Source: an uncultured Colwellia sp.
GTDB lineage: Bacteria > Pseudomonadota > Gammaproteobacteria > Enterobacterales > Alteromonadaceae
Direction: 5' to 3'
Length of the DNA stretch: 64,000 nucleotides
Assembly (NCBI GenBank): GCA_913058395.1
Contig: CAJXQI010000009.1
Span: 124,001 to 188,000, forward strand
Positions 55,094 to 63,293 of this stretch are shown one piece after another. The notes below the pieces were generated by a model. The model did no database searches and was not told where the DNA came from. It saw only the letters and a list, made by a program, of their open reading frames with translations. Position 1 is the first letter of the stretch; every line of letters starts with the position of its first letter. The position numbers and the translations under genes were made by a program.

Positions 55094-55367
55094 ATTATAT
55101 ACCCAAGCCACTTGAATAAGCAGGATTCAGCAAGCCGAGAAAGGGTTAGCACCAAGGCATTGATTGAAGAGAATGGTTATTCCATTGTAGAAATCAATAA
55201 CGCCGGCGATGACCCTTTATCGCCTTGCCCTATGGGAGCTAAGCTAGAAAACCAGTTCAGCGTTGCAGTACTTGATAAGGGAATAACCATTACCTGCGTG
55301 CTGCGCCTTGCTCTGATTTCCTAGCTTAACTCTGAAACTGCAACTTCGAGTGGCTTGAGTATATAAT
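55094..55367. mobile_element. MITE-like element with terminal inverted repeats
   Basis: A 274-bp non-coding element. The left end ATTATATACCCAAGCCACTT and the inverted right end ATTATATACTCAAGCCACTC agree at 18 of 20 positions, and matching continues as GAA...GCAG...TTCAG to about 35 bp. A further internal inverted match (AATGGTTATTCC near 55172, GGAATAACCATT near 55280) means most of the element can fold on itself. The interior is more GC-rich than its flanks. No transposase is encoded; an open frame at 55112-55324 is incidental. CAAG-rich palindromic ends like these recur, from memory, in genomes of marine Vibrio, Shewanella and Pseudoalteromonas relatives. Confidence 0.75.
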
Positions 55368-55677
55368 TTGGTGGTTATTTTTATTAATAATAAAACTCGC
55401 CAAAATAATTTCGTCATATACCTCAAAAAACAAACAATTTAGCTTATCAGTGCAGCATCTATAACAATAAAGTGATACAACATTGATAAGTAACCTCAGC
55501 TCGCCTTAAGCAATGTCATCCAATAAAGCTAGTTGAGGTAACGTAATATTATCTTTATAAGCGTACCTTAAAATAGTTTCGCTAGATTATTTATTCATCA
55601 AAACCATCTATTGAACTATTATCGAATAATACGAAAGCAATCCAAACATTATCGACAATAATAACAGGGAAAAATCG
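55368..55677. other. Intergenic region before the propeller-protein gene
   Basis: About 310 bp of AT-rich sequence. It holds an imperfect inverted repeat (GTAACCTCAGC near 55490, GTTGAGGTAAC near 55535) of unknown role and an A-rich AACAGGGAAAAATCG stretch that provides the ribosome-binding site of the following ATG. No gene was seen. Confidence 0.4.
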
Positions 55678-58600
55678 ATGAAAAAGTCTCTTACCTCCTT
55701 GATGCTTACTGCGGCTATTGCCACTAGTGCATCAGCCGCCATAGACACTGACCTACTGTCAGGCATCAAAGTTAGAAATATTGGTCCTGCAGCAACAAGT
55801 GGCCGAATATCTGATATAGAAGCGGTGATTTCAAACCCTAACATTGTTTATGCCTCTGCAGCGTCAGGTGGTGTTTGGAAGTCAGAAAATGCAGGCTTGA
55901 AGTGGACCCCGATCTTTGAGCACGAAGAATATGCTTCAACAGGCGCGATTGCTATCAACCAAGCAATTCCTGATATTGTTTGGCTAGGTACGGGTGAAGG
56001 TAATGTTCGAAATTCGGTATCGATTGGTGGCGGCATTTATAAATCAATTGATGCGGGTAAAAATTGGAGCAAAATGGGTTTAGCAAATACCGAGCACATT
56101 AACCGTATTGCCTTACATCCAACAAACCCTGATATAGCCTATGTTGCCGCCCTTGGTACCTTATGGTCAGAAAATAAAGACCGTGGCATCTATAAAACTG
56201 TTGATGGCGGTAAAACTTGGCAGAAAATTTTGTTCGTTGATAACACCACAGGCGCAACGGATATAAAAATGGATCCAACTAATCCAAATAAGCTTTACGC
56301 TTCAATGTGGCAATTTAGACGTTGGCCTGACCGTTTTGAATCAGGCGGCCCAGGTTCTGGTTTGTATATTTCCCTTGATGGCGGTGAAACATGGCAGGAA
56401 AAAACTGCCGCCGATGGTTTACCTGAAGGTGATTTAGGCCGTATAACCCTTGATGTTGCCCAAAGCCAACCCAATACCGTTTATGCTTTAATAGAAGCTG
56501 AAAAAAGTGCCTTGATGCGCTCGGACGATGGCGGCAACAGCTGGCGAACCGTTAATAATGAAGTTGGTGTTGCCGACCGACCATTCTACTATTCAGAAAT
56601 TGAAGTAGACCCAAATAATCCTGACGTAATTTACAACATAGCAACTTTTATACGCCGTTCAATTGACGGCGGGAAAACCTTTAGTAAAGTAGAAAAAGTT
56701 GATTGTTGTGCTGTTGGCAATACCATTCATATTGATAATCATTCTTTATGGATCAACCCAAATGATTCAAAACACCTAATTTTAGGTAATGATGGTGGTG
56801 TTTCAATTACCCAAGACAAAGGCGATAGCTGGCGTTTCGTGCAAAACTTAGCTATTTCTCAGTTTTATCATATTCGTGTTGATGATGCCCAACCGTACAA
56901 TATTTACGGTGGTTTACAGGATAATGGCTCATGGCGCGGCCCAGCAGAAGTTTGGCATAGTGGTGGCATTCGTAATGTTCATTGGCAAGAAATAGGTTTT
57001 GGTGACGGCTTTGATGCTATGCCATTTCCTGATGATGTAACAAAAGGTTATAGCCAATCACAAGGTGGCTATTTGAACCGTTGGGATATTAATACCGGGG
57101 AGCAAAGCCTTATTATGCCGCCGCCACCGAACCCTGAAACAGAATTACGCTTCAATTGGAATGCAGGGCTGGCGCAAGACCCGTTTGATAAAGACACCAT
57201 TTATTACGGTAGCCAGTTTATGCATAAATCGACTGACCGAGGCGATACTTGGCAAGTTATTTCAAAAGATCTTTCGACCAATAATCCAGAATTTCAACGC
57301 TATAAAGATTCAGGTGGTTTAACGCCTGACGTTACAGCAGCAGAAAACAATACGGCGATTATTGCCATTGCTCCTAGCCCAATTAAACAAGGTGTTATTT
57401 GGGTCGGTACTGATGACGGCCGCATTCATGTGACACAAGATGGCGGTAAAGCTTGGAAAAGTGTTGAGAAAAAAGCCCGTAAAGCACCGAAAAATGCCTT
57501 TATTCCACATATAACACCGTCTCTTTATAATGCCGATGAAGCTTTTATTGTCTTTGATGATCATCGCCGAGGCGATATGAAGCCTTATATTTTTAAAGCC
57601 TCTAAATACGGTAATAAGTTTACGAACTTAACCACTAAGAACATCAAAGGTTATGCCCTTTCCGTTCAGCAAGACCACGTTGATGAAAACCTATTATTTT
57701 TAGGTACTGAACTTGGCTTATATGCTTCTACTGATGCCGGTGACTCTTGGTTTAAATATGATAACGTGCCGACCGTTTCAGTAATGGATATGGCAATTCA
57801 ACAACGTGAAAATGATTTAGTGCTAGGTACCCATGGTCGTTCGATTATTGTTATCGACGATTACAGCGCGCTACGCGGTTTATCTGAAAAGTCATTCAAA
57901 ACGCCTTTAAAATTACTTAACGTTTCTGATGGCCAGCAATATGTCACTAACCGCGCGCCGTCTTCTCGTTTCTGGGGTGACGCTGCATATGTTGGTGAAA
58001 ATGAAGTTTATGGTGTTACCTTAACATTTATGGCCTCAGGCGAGTATTTAGCCCATCCTGATGAAGACAAAGAAAAAGCTCGTCTCATTGCGAAAGCAGC
58101 TAAAGACAAAGCAGCGAAGAAGAAAGCTGAAAAATCTAAAAACAATGATGAAGCCAAGAAAGATAAGCCAGAGCTTTCAGATAAAGCACGCATTACGGTT
58201 AAAAATAGCCAAGGTGAAGTGGTTCGAACCTTTGTTAGCAAAGTTAAGCAAGGTATTAACCGTATTGCATGGAGATTGGAGTCGGATGGCGCGTTAAATA
58301 TGCCTGGCGACGAACCTAAAGAGGATAAAGACATTTTATCCGCTGGCCCTGAAGTGGTTCCTGGTATTTACAGCATTACCGTTAAGTTAAACGACCATGA
58401 ATTTGAAACTAAGGCAACGGTATTAAAAGACCCTCGCTTTAACGTTTCAGAACAAGACTTAACAGCCAGCTATAACCTACAACATCAAGCAGTTGATATG
58501 TATTCAACCTTAACTAAAGCGGTTCATGCCTTAGTTGACAGTAAAAAAGATGTCGAGCTAATTAAAGCCATGGCTGATAAAGCATTAGGGAAAGTGACTA

Positions 58601-58959
58601 GCGTTGATAAGGAAAAATCTAGTCCAGAAAAAACCTTAAGTAACTCGGCTGACACTTTACTTAAGAAAATAGCAACGCTAGATAAAGGCCTACGTTCTAT
58701 TCCTAAAACTAACGGTATTGTTGATGAAAGCTACAAAGTTAGCTCTAAAATATTTACTGCTTGGGGTTATGCTGGCAGCCGCTACGGTAAGCCATCACCG
58801 ACGGCTGAATTGTACTTAGCACAAGGCAAAACTGCGTTGAAAAAAGCAGTAGATGAAGTTAATAACTTTTTAGCAAAAGATATTGCTGAATTTAAAGCAC
58901 AATACAGTCAATCAGGTTTAGGTTTATTAAATGCTGCCGCGCCAATAACGCTAAACTAA
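55678..58959 (+). CDS. Exported Asp-box/VPS10-like beta-propeller protein
   Basis: 1093 residues with a signal peptide (about 1-20, SASA-AI). The first 770 residues contain about ten BNR/Asp-box motifs (S/T-x-D-x-G-x-T-W), for example SIDAGKNWSKM, TVDGGKTWQKI, SLDGGETWQEK, SDDGGNSWRTV, STDRGDTWQVI, TQDGGKAWKSV and STDAGDSWFKY, which fold as one or two beta-propellers of the sortilin/VPS10 or sialidase-like type. A Lys/Ala/Glu-rich stretch at about 805-840 separates this from a C-terminal part with a Fn3-like segment and helices. The family is called a glycosyl hydrolase in many genomes, but no sialidase catalytic residues are evident. Its function is unknown; secreted or periplasmic protein binding or degradation is plausible. 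Confidence 0.87.
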   Translation: MKKSLTSLMLTAAIATSASAAIDTDLLSGIKVRNIGPAATSGRISDIEAVISNPNIVYASAASGGVWKSENAGLKWTPIFEHEEYASTGAIAINQAIPDIVWLGTGEGNVRNSVSIGGGIYKSIDAGKNWSKMGLANTEHINRIALHPTNPDIAYVAALGTLWSENKDRGIYKTVDGGKTWQKILFVDNTTGATDIKMDPTNPNKLYASMWQFRRWPDRFESGGPGSGLYISLDGGETWQEKTAADGLPEGDLGRITLDVAQSQPNTVYALIEAEKSALMRSDDGGNSWRTVNNEVGVADRPFYYSEIEVDPNNPDVIYNIATFIRRSIDGGKTFSKVEKVDCCAVGNTIHIDNHSLWINPNDSKHLILGNDGGVSITQDKGDSWRFVQNLAISQFYHIRVDDAQPYNIYGGLQDNGSWRGPAEVWHSGGIRNVHWQEIGFGDGFDAMPFPDDVTKGYSQSQGGYLNRWDINTGEQSLIMPPPPNPETELRFNWNAGLAQDPFDKDTIYYGSQFMHKSTDRGDTWQVISKDLSTNNPEFQRYKDSGGLTPDVTAAENNTAIIAIAPSPIKQGVIWVGTDDGRIHVTQDGGKAWKSVEKKARKAPKNAFIPHITPSLYNADEAFIVFDDHRRGDMKPYIFKASKYGNKFTNLTTKNIKGYALSVQQDHVDENLLFLGTELGLYASTDAGDSWFKYDNVPTVSVMDMAIQQRENDLVLGTHGRSIIVIDDYSALRGLSEKSFKTPLKLLNVSDGQQYVTNRAPSSRFWGDAAYVGENEVYGVTLTFMASGEYLAHPDEDKEKARLIAKAAKDKAAKKKAEKSKNNDEAKKDKPELSDKARITVKNSQGEVVRTFVSKVKQGINRIAWRLESDGALNMPGDEPKEDKDILSAGPEVVPGIYSITVKLNDHEFETKATVLKDPRFNVSEQDLTASYNLQHQAVDMYSTLTKAVHALVDSKKDVELIKAMADKALGKVTSVDKEKSSPEKTLSNSADTLLKKIATLDKGLRSIPKTNGIVDESYKVSSKIFTAWGYAGSRYGKPSPTAELYLAQGKTALKKAVDEVNNFLAKDIAEFKAQYSQSGLGLLNAAAPITLN

Positions 58960-58997
58960 TGGTTATTTAAAACTTATAAACCTTATGGTTTATCATT

Positions 58998-59027
58998 AAA
59001 AAAGGAAGCGTTATCGCTTCCTTTTTT
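58998..59027. terminator. Bidirectional terminator between convergent genes
   Basis: AAAAAAGGAAGCG-TTAT-CGCTTCCTTTTTT, a perfect 13-bp stem with A-run and T-run, 40 bp past the propeller gene and 50 bp past the protease gene on the other strand. Confidence 0.92.
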
Positions 59028-59078
59028 ATGCTTAAAATTAAAAATATCCTGTTGATTTTAATCATTAATCGCTTGTCA

Positions 59079-60119
59079 CTAATCAACAATCCACTGTACT
59101 TGTTTTTCTTTACCGTTACGCAAGAAGGTAAACACAAGCTTTTCGCCTTTGTCATAGCGTGAAAAGCGCTGTTGCAGTTTGATCATCGACTCAAGGTCGG
59201 TTAAACGTCGACCGGATATTTCTAACAAAATATCTCCACCAAGAAGTAGTGGCTTTTCACCTAGCATAATATTTAAGTTACCACCTCTAAAACCTAACTT
59301 TGCCGCCAAGGTTCCAGGTATGACTTGTTGAATGAGCATGCCGTAACCATAGGGGTTGTTCAGTGCATACGCTTCCATTTCAGTGAGGATGTGTGGAATA
59401 AACCCTGCAAATACTGCAGGTTTACTCGCAATAATGTCATGAATAGAGTCCACTGAAATGGCAAAGCCAAGGCCATTACTATCGCCTGTTGCAGATAGAA
59501 TATGACTAACTATGCCAATAATTTCACCTGAACGATTAAACAAAGGACCACCTGAGTTACCTTGGTTAATAGCAGCATCAGTTTGGATAAAGCGTGGAAC
59601 AATATCAGTTCCAGGAATAACGTCTTGGTCGCGAATACCACTTAAATAGCCAACAGATAAACTATGACTAACACCATACGGCGCGCCAATGGCCATCACT
59701 TGTTCACCGACTTCATAGCTACCTGATTTAGCTAAAGGCAACGCCTTAATATTATCTGGCAACTTAGCGGCTTGGATCATCGCGAGATCCAACATCGAGT
59801 TAATCCAAACTAAATGACCTGTTGTAATTGTACCATCAGCAAATATCACTTCAATGCTAGTTGCCCTATCAACCACGTGTGCCGCCGTTAAAATTCGACC
59901 ATTTTCACTAATAACGGCGCCTGAGCCTAAAGAGTTCTCAGTACTCGCTTCATAACGCACTTGGTTAGGGTTTGGCTGGGCAATAGATTCCACATGCAGC
60001 TCTACAACACTATTATCAACCTCTTTAAATAGTTTTTGCACCGAGTTATCGGCGCTTGAAGACAATGAAAATAAGCTTATAGATATAAAAATGGTCAAAG
60101 CAAGTAAACGACAACGCAT
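59079..60119 (-). CDS. HtrA/Deg-like periplasmic serine protease
   Basis: 346 residues with a signal peptide (about 1-23). The trypsin-like domain has the triad H81 (ILTAAHVVD), D111 (NSMLDLAMI) and S189 (AAINQGNSGGPLFN). One PDZ domain follows (about 245-340, with GMLIQQVIPGTLAAKLGFRG and GGDILLEISGRRL). It resembles DegS/HtrA but with only one PDZ and a cleavable-looking signal rather than a clear anchor. rpoE-linked rseA/rseP genes are absent, so a generic quality-control protease is the safer call. It lies divergent from the small membrane-protein gene. Confidence 0.9.
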   Translation of the reverse strand: MRCRLLALTIFISISLFSLSSSADNSVQKLFKEVDNSVVELHVESIAQPNPNQVRYEASTENSLGSGAVISENGRILTAAHVVDRATSIEVIFADGTITTGHLVWINSMLDLAMIQAAKLPDNIKALPLAKSGSYEVGEQVMAIGAPYGVSHSLSVGYLSGIRDQDVIPGTDIVPRFIQTDAAINQGNSGGPLFNRSGEIIGIVSHILSATGDSNGLGFAISVDSIHDIIASKPAVFAGFIPHILTEMEAYALNNPYGYGMLIQQVIPGTLAAKLGFRGGNLNIMLGEKPLLLGGDILLEISGRRLTDLESMIKLQQRFSRYDKGEKLVFTFLRNGKEKQVQWIVD

Positions 60120-60264
60120 AAAAGTTAATCCTTAAACAATCAATCACATTAAAAACGACTCAACCTCAGTGTAACGGCTGTAAAAATAATTGATATGAAA
60201 AATAATTTGGCCGAATTATAAATACTGCTATGATGGCGCGGTTATTTAATGAAGTGGTTTAAAT

Positions 60265-60615
60265 GTGGTTTTGGAATTTATTGTAGTTATCGCAGTGATA
60301 TTTTTAGCTTGGTTAGTTTGGCAGCTTATGCGCGCTAAACATTTTACTAAGTTTAGGCGCCAAATAGCGCAGGAATTAAAACCTAAAGTCATTGCTAGTA
60401 TTATTGAAGAAATGGCAGAAACTCGTTCGCAGCAACTACCAAATAATTCAGTTCACCAAGAAGCAACCATTACTTACTGGACGGCTTCAACGGGTAGAAT
60501 ATTACAAGCTGCATTAATGCGAGAAATAGTGACAGAGCAGTGGTTAAAGGACACCGGTAACTTACGCAACTGCCAACATTTATTTCATATTGAACGTGAC
60601 TTATTGCATAGATAA
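60265..60615 (+). CDS. Small membrane-anchored hypothetical protein
   Basis: 116 residues that I do not recognise. There is one N-terminal membrane helix (about residues 3-21, FIVVIAVIFLAWLVWQL), then a basic, largely helical cytoplasmic part (RAKHFTKFRRQIAQELKPKV) and a conserved-looking end (TGRILQAALMREIVTEQWLK, LFHIERDLLHR). The frame opens at a GTG (60265); an ATG two bases before it leads only to an eight-codon frame. No strong ribosome-binding site is seen, so the start is uncertain. It sits between the protease and Crp/Fnr genes with no operon partner. Confidence 0.6.
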   Translation: MVLEFIVVIAVIFLAWLVWQLMRAKHFTKFRRQIAQELKPKVIASIIEEMAETRSQQLPNNSVHQEATITYWTASTGRILQAALMREIVTEQWLKDTGNLRNCQHLFHIERDLLHR

Positions 60616-60708
60616 CACTTCAGCTTAACATTCAGTTTTATTATTTACTGGCTTACTGAGAAAGCGTTTACCGATACGTTGGAAATTATGCTCAGAAAAA
60701 TAAGTCCG

Positions 60709-61335
60709 CTATTTTAATAACTCTATTTTTCGATAACCTAACGCGACAATACCATTTGCTTTTAGCGCATTTAGATTAATTCCAATGGCTTCTTTGCTAA
60801 CACCAAGCATTGCCGCTAAATCATGCTGTGAAATGTTAATACACTGGCTGTTTTGAAATTGACATAATTTTTCCAAGGTTAACGTTAAGCGCTCTTCAAG
60901 CGGTTTAAAAACTGAATGCTCATAAACCTTGCCATAAACTTCAACATATTTTGCTAAGAAATTCGCAGCATTTATCGCTAATGACGGGTAACGTTGAATA
61001 GCAGCATCTAGATCGGCTTTTGATAAAAATAAAATCTTGGTATCTGCAAGTGCAATGGCATCATTTGGCCTAATACCAGAGCCAAAACAGCCAATAAAAC
61101 CAAACCACTGCTGAGCGACTAAATCGACAATGAGCAGTTCCTTGCCCTGCTCACTTAATTTATTGATACGCACTTTGCCATGCTCAATAAAAAATAAACC
61201 ATCGGCTACATCACCGGCTCGGTGAACAAATTGATCCTTTGAAAATGACCGTGGTTTTAATAACTCACTAACTAGATTTCTAGCTGGTAATTCAACATCG
61301 TCGAGCCAATTAGCACCAAAACTATTCTTTTTCAT
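60709..61335 (-). CDS. Crp/Fnr-family transcription regulator
   Basis: 208 residues from the ATG at 61333-61335. The N-terminal cyclic-nucleotide-binding fold shows FVHRAGDVADGLFFIEHGKV, and the C-terminal winged helix shows ISQHDLAAMLGVSKEAIGINLNALKANGIV. The sensor lacks the Fnr cysteine cluster and the full cAMP-contact motif, so the ligand is unknown. It is divergently transcribed from the GlcG/HbpS-like gene with a 75-bp gap, so that gene is a likely target. ATTGT and ACAAT elements in the gap (for example near 61348 and 61385) may be its sites, though this is weak. Confidence 0.88.
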   Translation of the reverse strand: MKKNSFGANWLDDVELPARNLVSELLKPRSFSKDQFVHRAGDVADGLFFIEHGKVRINKLSEQGKELLIVDLVAQQWFGFIGCFGSGIRPNDAIALADTKILFLSKADLDAAIQRYPSLAINAANFLAKYVEVYGKVYEHSVFKPLEERLTLTLEKLCQFQNSQCINISQHDLAAMLGVSKEAIGINLNALKANGIVALGYRKIELLK

Positions 61336-61410
61336 CACCAATAACAATCCAGATTGTAGTGTCAGTTAGTTGATTATTTCATAATTGTATTATCAATCAC
61401 AGGAGGTCAT

Positions 61411-61899
61411 ATGACACTTTTTAAAAACACAATTCCTATGCTACTCGCACTACTACTCACGCCACACCTGCAGGCAAGCGAATTACTACCTAAGCAATAC
61501 AAGTTAACCACAGCTCTGGCAGAAAAAATTGCCAAAGCCGCAGTTAATGAGTGTAAAAAATCTAACGCTAACGTATCCATTTCGGTTGTTAACGATCAAG
61601 GTCGGTTAATGTATTTCTACCGAGGGGATAACTCAGGTAGCAACACCATACATACCAGCTTTAGAAAAGCTTACACCTCGGCAACATTAAAAGCGCCAAC
61701 ATCAGTGATGGCTGGCTTTGTTGAAACAAAAGGTTTTAGTCAATTGGGTAAAATGGAAGACGATATATTACTACTTACAGGTGGCTTACCTATTACCTAT
61801 AAAGATCAGCTCGTTGGCGCGATTGGTTTGTCTGGTTCACCAAACCCAAAACTTGAAGAAACTTGTGGTATGGAAGCACTGAAACTTTTAACTGAATAA
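61411..61899 (+). CDS. Exported GlcG/HbpS-like (DUF336) protein
   Basis: 162 residues with a signal peptide (about 1-23, LQASE) and one GlcG/HbpS domain: KIAKAAVNECKKSNANVSIS, VVNDQGRLMYFYRGDNSGS, FRKAYTSATLKAPTS and GGLPITYKDQLVGAIGLSGS (partial quotes). The family includes the haem-binding HbpS and GlcG of glycolate operons; the exported form here suggests haem or small-ligand binding in the periplasm, not proven. A strong AGGAGGT ribosome-binding site lies 6 nt before the ATG. It is divergent from the Crp/Fnr gene and followed by a good terminator. Confidence 0.87.
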   Translation: MTLFKNTIPMLLALLLTPHLQASELLPKQYKLTTALAEKIAKAAVNECKKSNANVSISVVNDQGRLMYFYRGDNSGSNTIHTSFRKAYTSATLKAPTSVMAGFVETKGFSQLGKMEDDILLLTGGLPITYKDQLVGAIGLSGSPNPKLEETCGMEALKLLTE

Positions 61900-61915
61900 C
61901 CCTGACTGTAAAAAC

Positions 61916-61942
61916 AAAAAAGAGAGCTTAAGCTCTCTTTTT
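61916..61942. terminator. Bidirectional terminator between GlcG-like gene and trmB
   Basis: A palindromic stem AAAAAGAGAGCTT/AAGCTCTCTTTTT with T- and A-runs, 17 bp past one stop and 20 bp past the other. Confidence 0.88.
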
Positions 61943-61961
61943 ACGCTGAAGAATTTAACTC

Positions 61962-62687
61962 TTAAGCCAGTTTTTCAAACTGTAAATCCCAAACACCATG
62001 ACCTAAGTTTTGACCACGATTTTCGAATTTCGTTAACGGACGAGAATCAGGACGCGGCACATAGTCATTGTTTTCTGACAAGTTTTTGTAACCCGGAGAA
62101 GAGGTCATATCTTCTAACATACATTCAGCGTAATTTTCCCAGTCAGTTGCCATATGAAACACGCCACCAACGGTAAGCTTTTGACGAATAGCTTCAACAA
62201 AGCTCGCTTGTACGATACGACGTTTATGATGTTTCTTTTTATGCCACGGATCAGGGAAGAATAATTGCACGGTTGATAGTGACTCTGTAGGAATACAATC
62301 AGCTAAAACTTCAATCGCGTCATGTTCATACACTTTTAAGTTATTAACACCCTCTTCTTGGGCCAGTCCGATACAAGCACCAACACCAGGACGATGCACT
62401 TCCACACCAATAAAGTTTAATTCAGGTGCGTTTTTAGCCATTTCAACTAAAGATTTACCCATACCAAAACCAATTTCAAGTACGATAGGGTTATCGTTAC
62501 CAAATAATTCGCTAGGATTAATCATACCGTCAGCATGATTCAAGCCCATAGTTGCCCAAAATTGCTCTAATGCTTTTGCCTGACCATTAGTAAGGCGACC
62601 TTCACGCTTAACAAAACTACGTACTTTTCGAATGTACTTGCCTTCTTGCTCTGCTTGCTCAACGGTTTTATGGGTTCTTTCAGTCAT
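61962..62687 (-). CDS. trmB: tRNA (guanine-N7)-methyltransferase
   Basis: 241 residues, full-length. TrmB methylates G46 in the variable loop of tRNAs using SAM. Landmarks are [16 protein letters not shown] (SAM motif), [43 protein letters not shown] (the catalytic region) and [15 protein letters not shown]. The C-terminal [17 protein letters not shown] is also typical. It precedes yggL and is divergent from mutY, the same grouping as in E. coli. Confidence 0.97.
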   Translation of the reverse strand: MTERTHKTVEQAEQEGKYIRKVRSFVKREGRLTNGQAKALEQFWATMGLNHADGMINPSELFGNDNPIVLEIGFGMGKSLVEMAKNAPELNFIGVEVHRPGVGACIGLAQEEGVNNLKVYEHDAIEVLADCIPTESLSTVQLFFPDPWHKKKHHKRRIVQASFVEAIRQKLTVGGVFHMATDWENYAECMLEDMTSSPGYKNLSENNDYVPRPDSRPLTKFENRGQNLGHGVWDLQFEKLA

Positions 62688-62824
62688 AATGCTATCAATT
62701 ACTTAAATGTGTCATCAAAATTCGGGCGCATATTATCCGTGTTTAATGATTGAATTTCAATCACAGCATTACTGCCAACACTTTTAATTATGCGCTTTAA
62801 TATACAAGAGCGCTAAGCGATTGC

Positions 62825-63163
62825 TTACGCTGCCCACCAAACGTCATACAAATCGCTAACAGTTACAGCGCTTGCGCCATTATCAGTTAACCATTTTTCA
62901 ACAAGTTGGCGATGCTCTTCAGTACATTTACCAATTTTTTGTGTGCAAACTAAGCCATGCCACAAAGTGTCACCTTCACCACCAAAGCCTAAGCCGTTTG
63001 GCTCAATTACTTCATCGAAAAATTTAGATAGAAATGTATCAATTGCTTCGCTATCAGTGCCGTCTTCTAGTTTCCAAGCAAGATCAAAACCTAACTCTTG
63101 GTATTCATCAACGCGTAATTTTTTACGTAAACGATTACTACGATTCTTTGCAGTTACTTTCAT
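62825..63163 (-). CDS. yggL: YggL family (DUF469) ribosome-associated protein
   Basis: 112 residues with the YggL start KNRSNRLRKKLRVDEYQELGF and the acidic GLGFGGEGDTLWHGLVC block. In E. coli and Pseudomonas, YggL has been linked to 50S ribosome assembly. It lies 137 bp upstream of trmB on the same strand and shares a 130-bp divergent promoter region with mutY. Confidence 0.93.
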   Translation of the reverse strand: MKVTAKNRSNRLRKKLRVDEYQELGFDLAWKLEDGTDSEAIDTFLSKFFDEVIEPNGLGFGGEGDTLWHGLVCTQKIGKCTEEHRQLVEKWLTDNGASAVTVSDLYDVWWAA

Positions 63164-63293
63164 GTTTTTTTCCTTAAGGCTAAGTCAAATTTAGCACTTT
63201 ATTATAACGAATATTTACTCTGGTCGAGAGCATAGTGGCAATAGAAATTTTTGCAATGAAAATATTAGCTTTATTCGCTACACTGTCGCCGCT

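Noticed and set aside
55112-55324. Open frame of 70 codons behind ogt
   Set aside because: It lies wholly inside the MITE-like inverted-repeat element, has no ribosome-binding site and resembles no protein.
61348-61410. Crp/Fnr operator in the gap between the regulator and the GlcG-like gene
   Set aside because: Only loose ATTGT/ACAAT elements are visible, not a full TTGAT-N4-ATCAA or TGTGA-N6-TCACA palindrome, so I did not list it as a feature.
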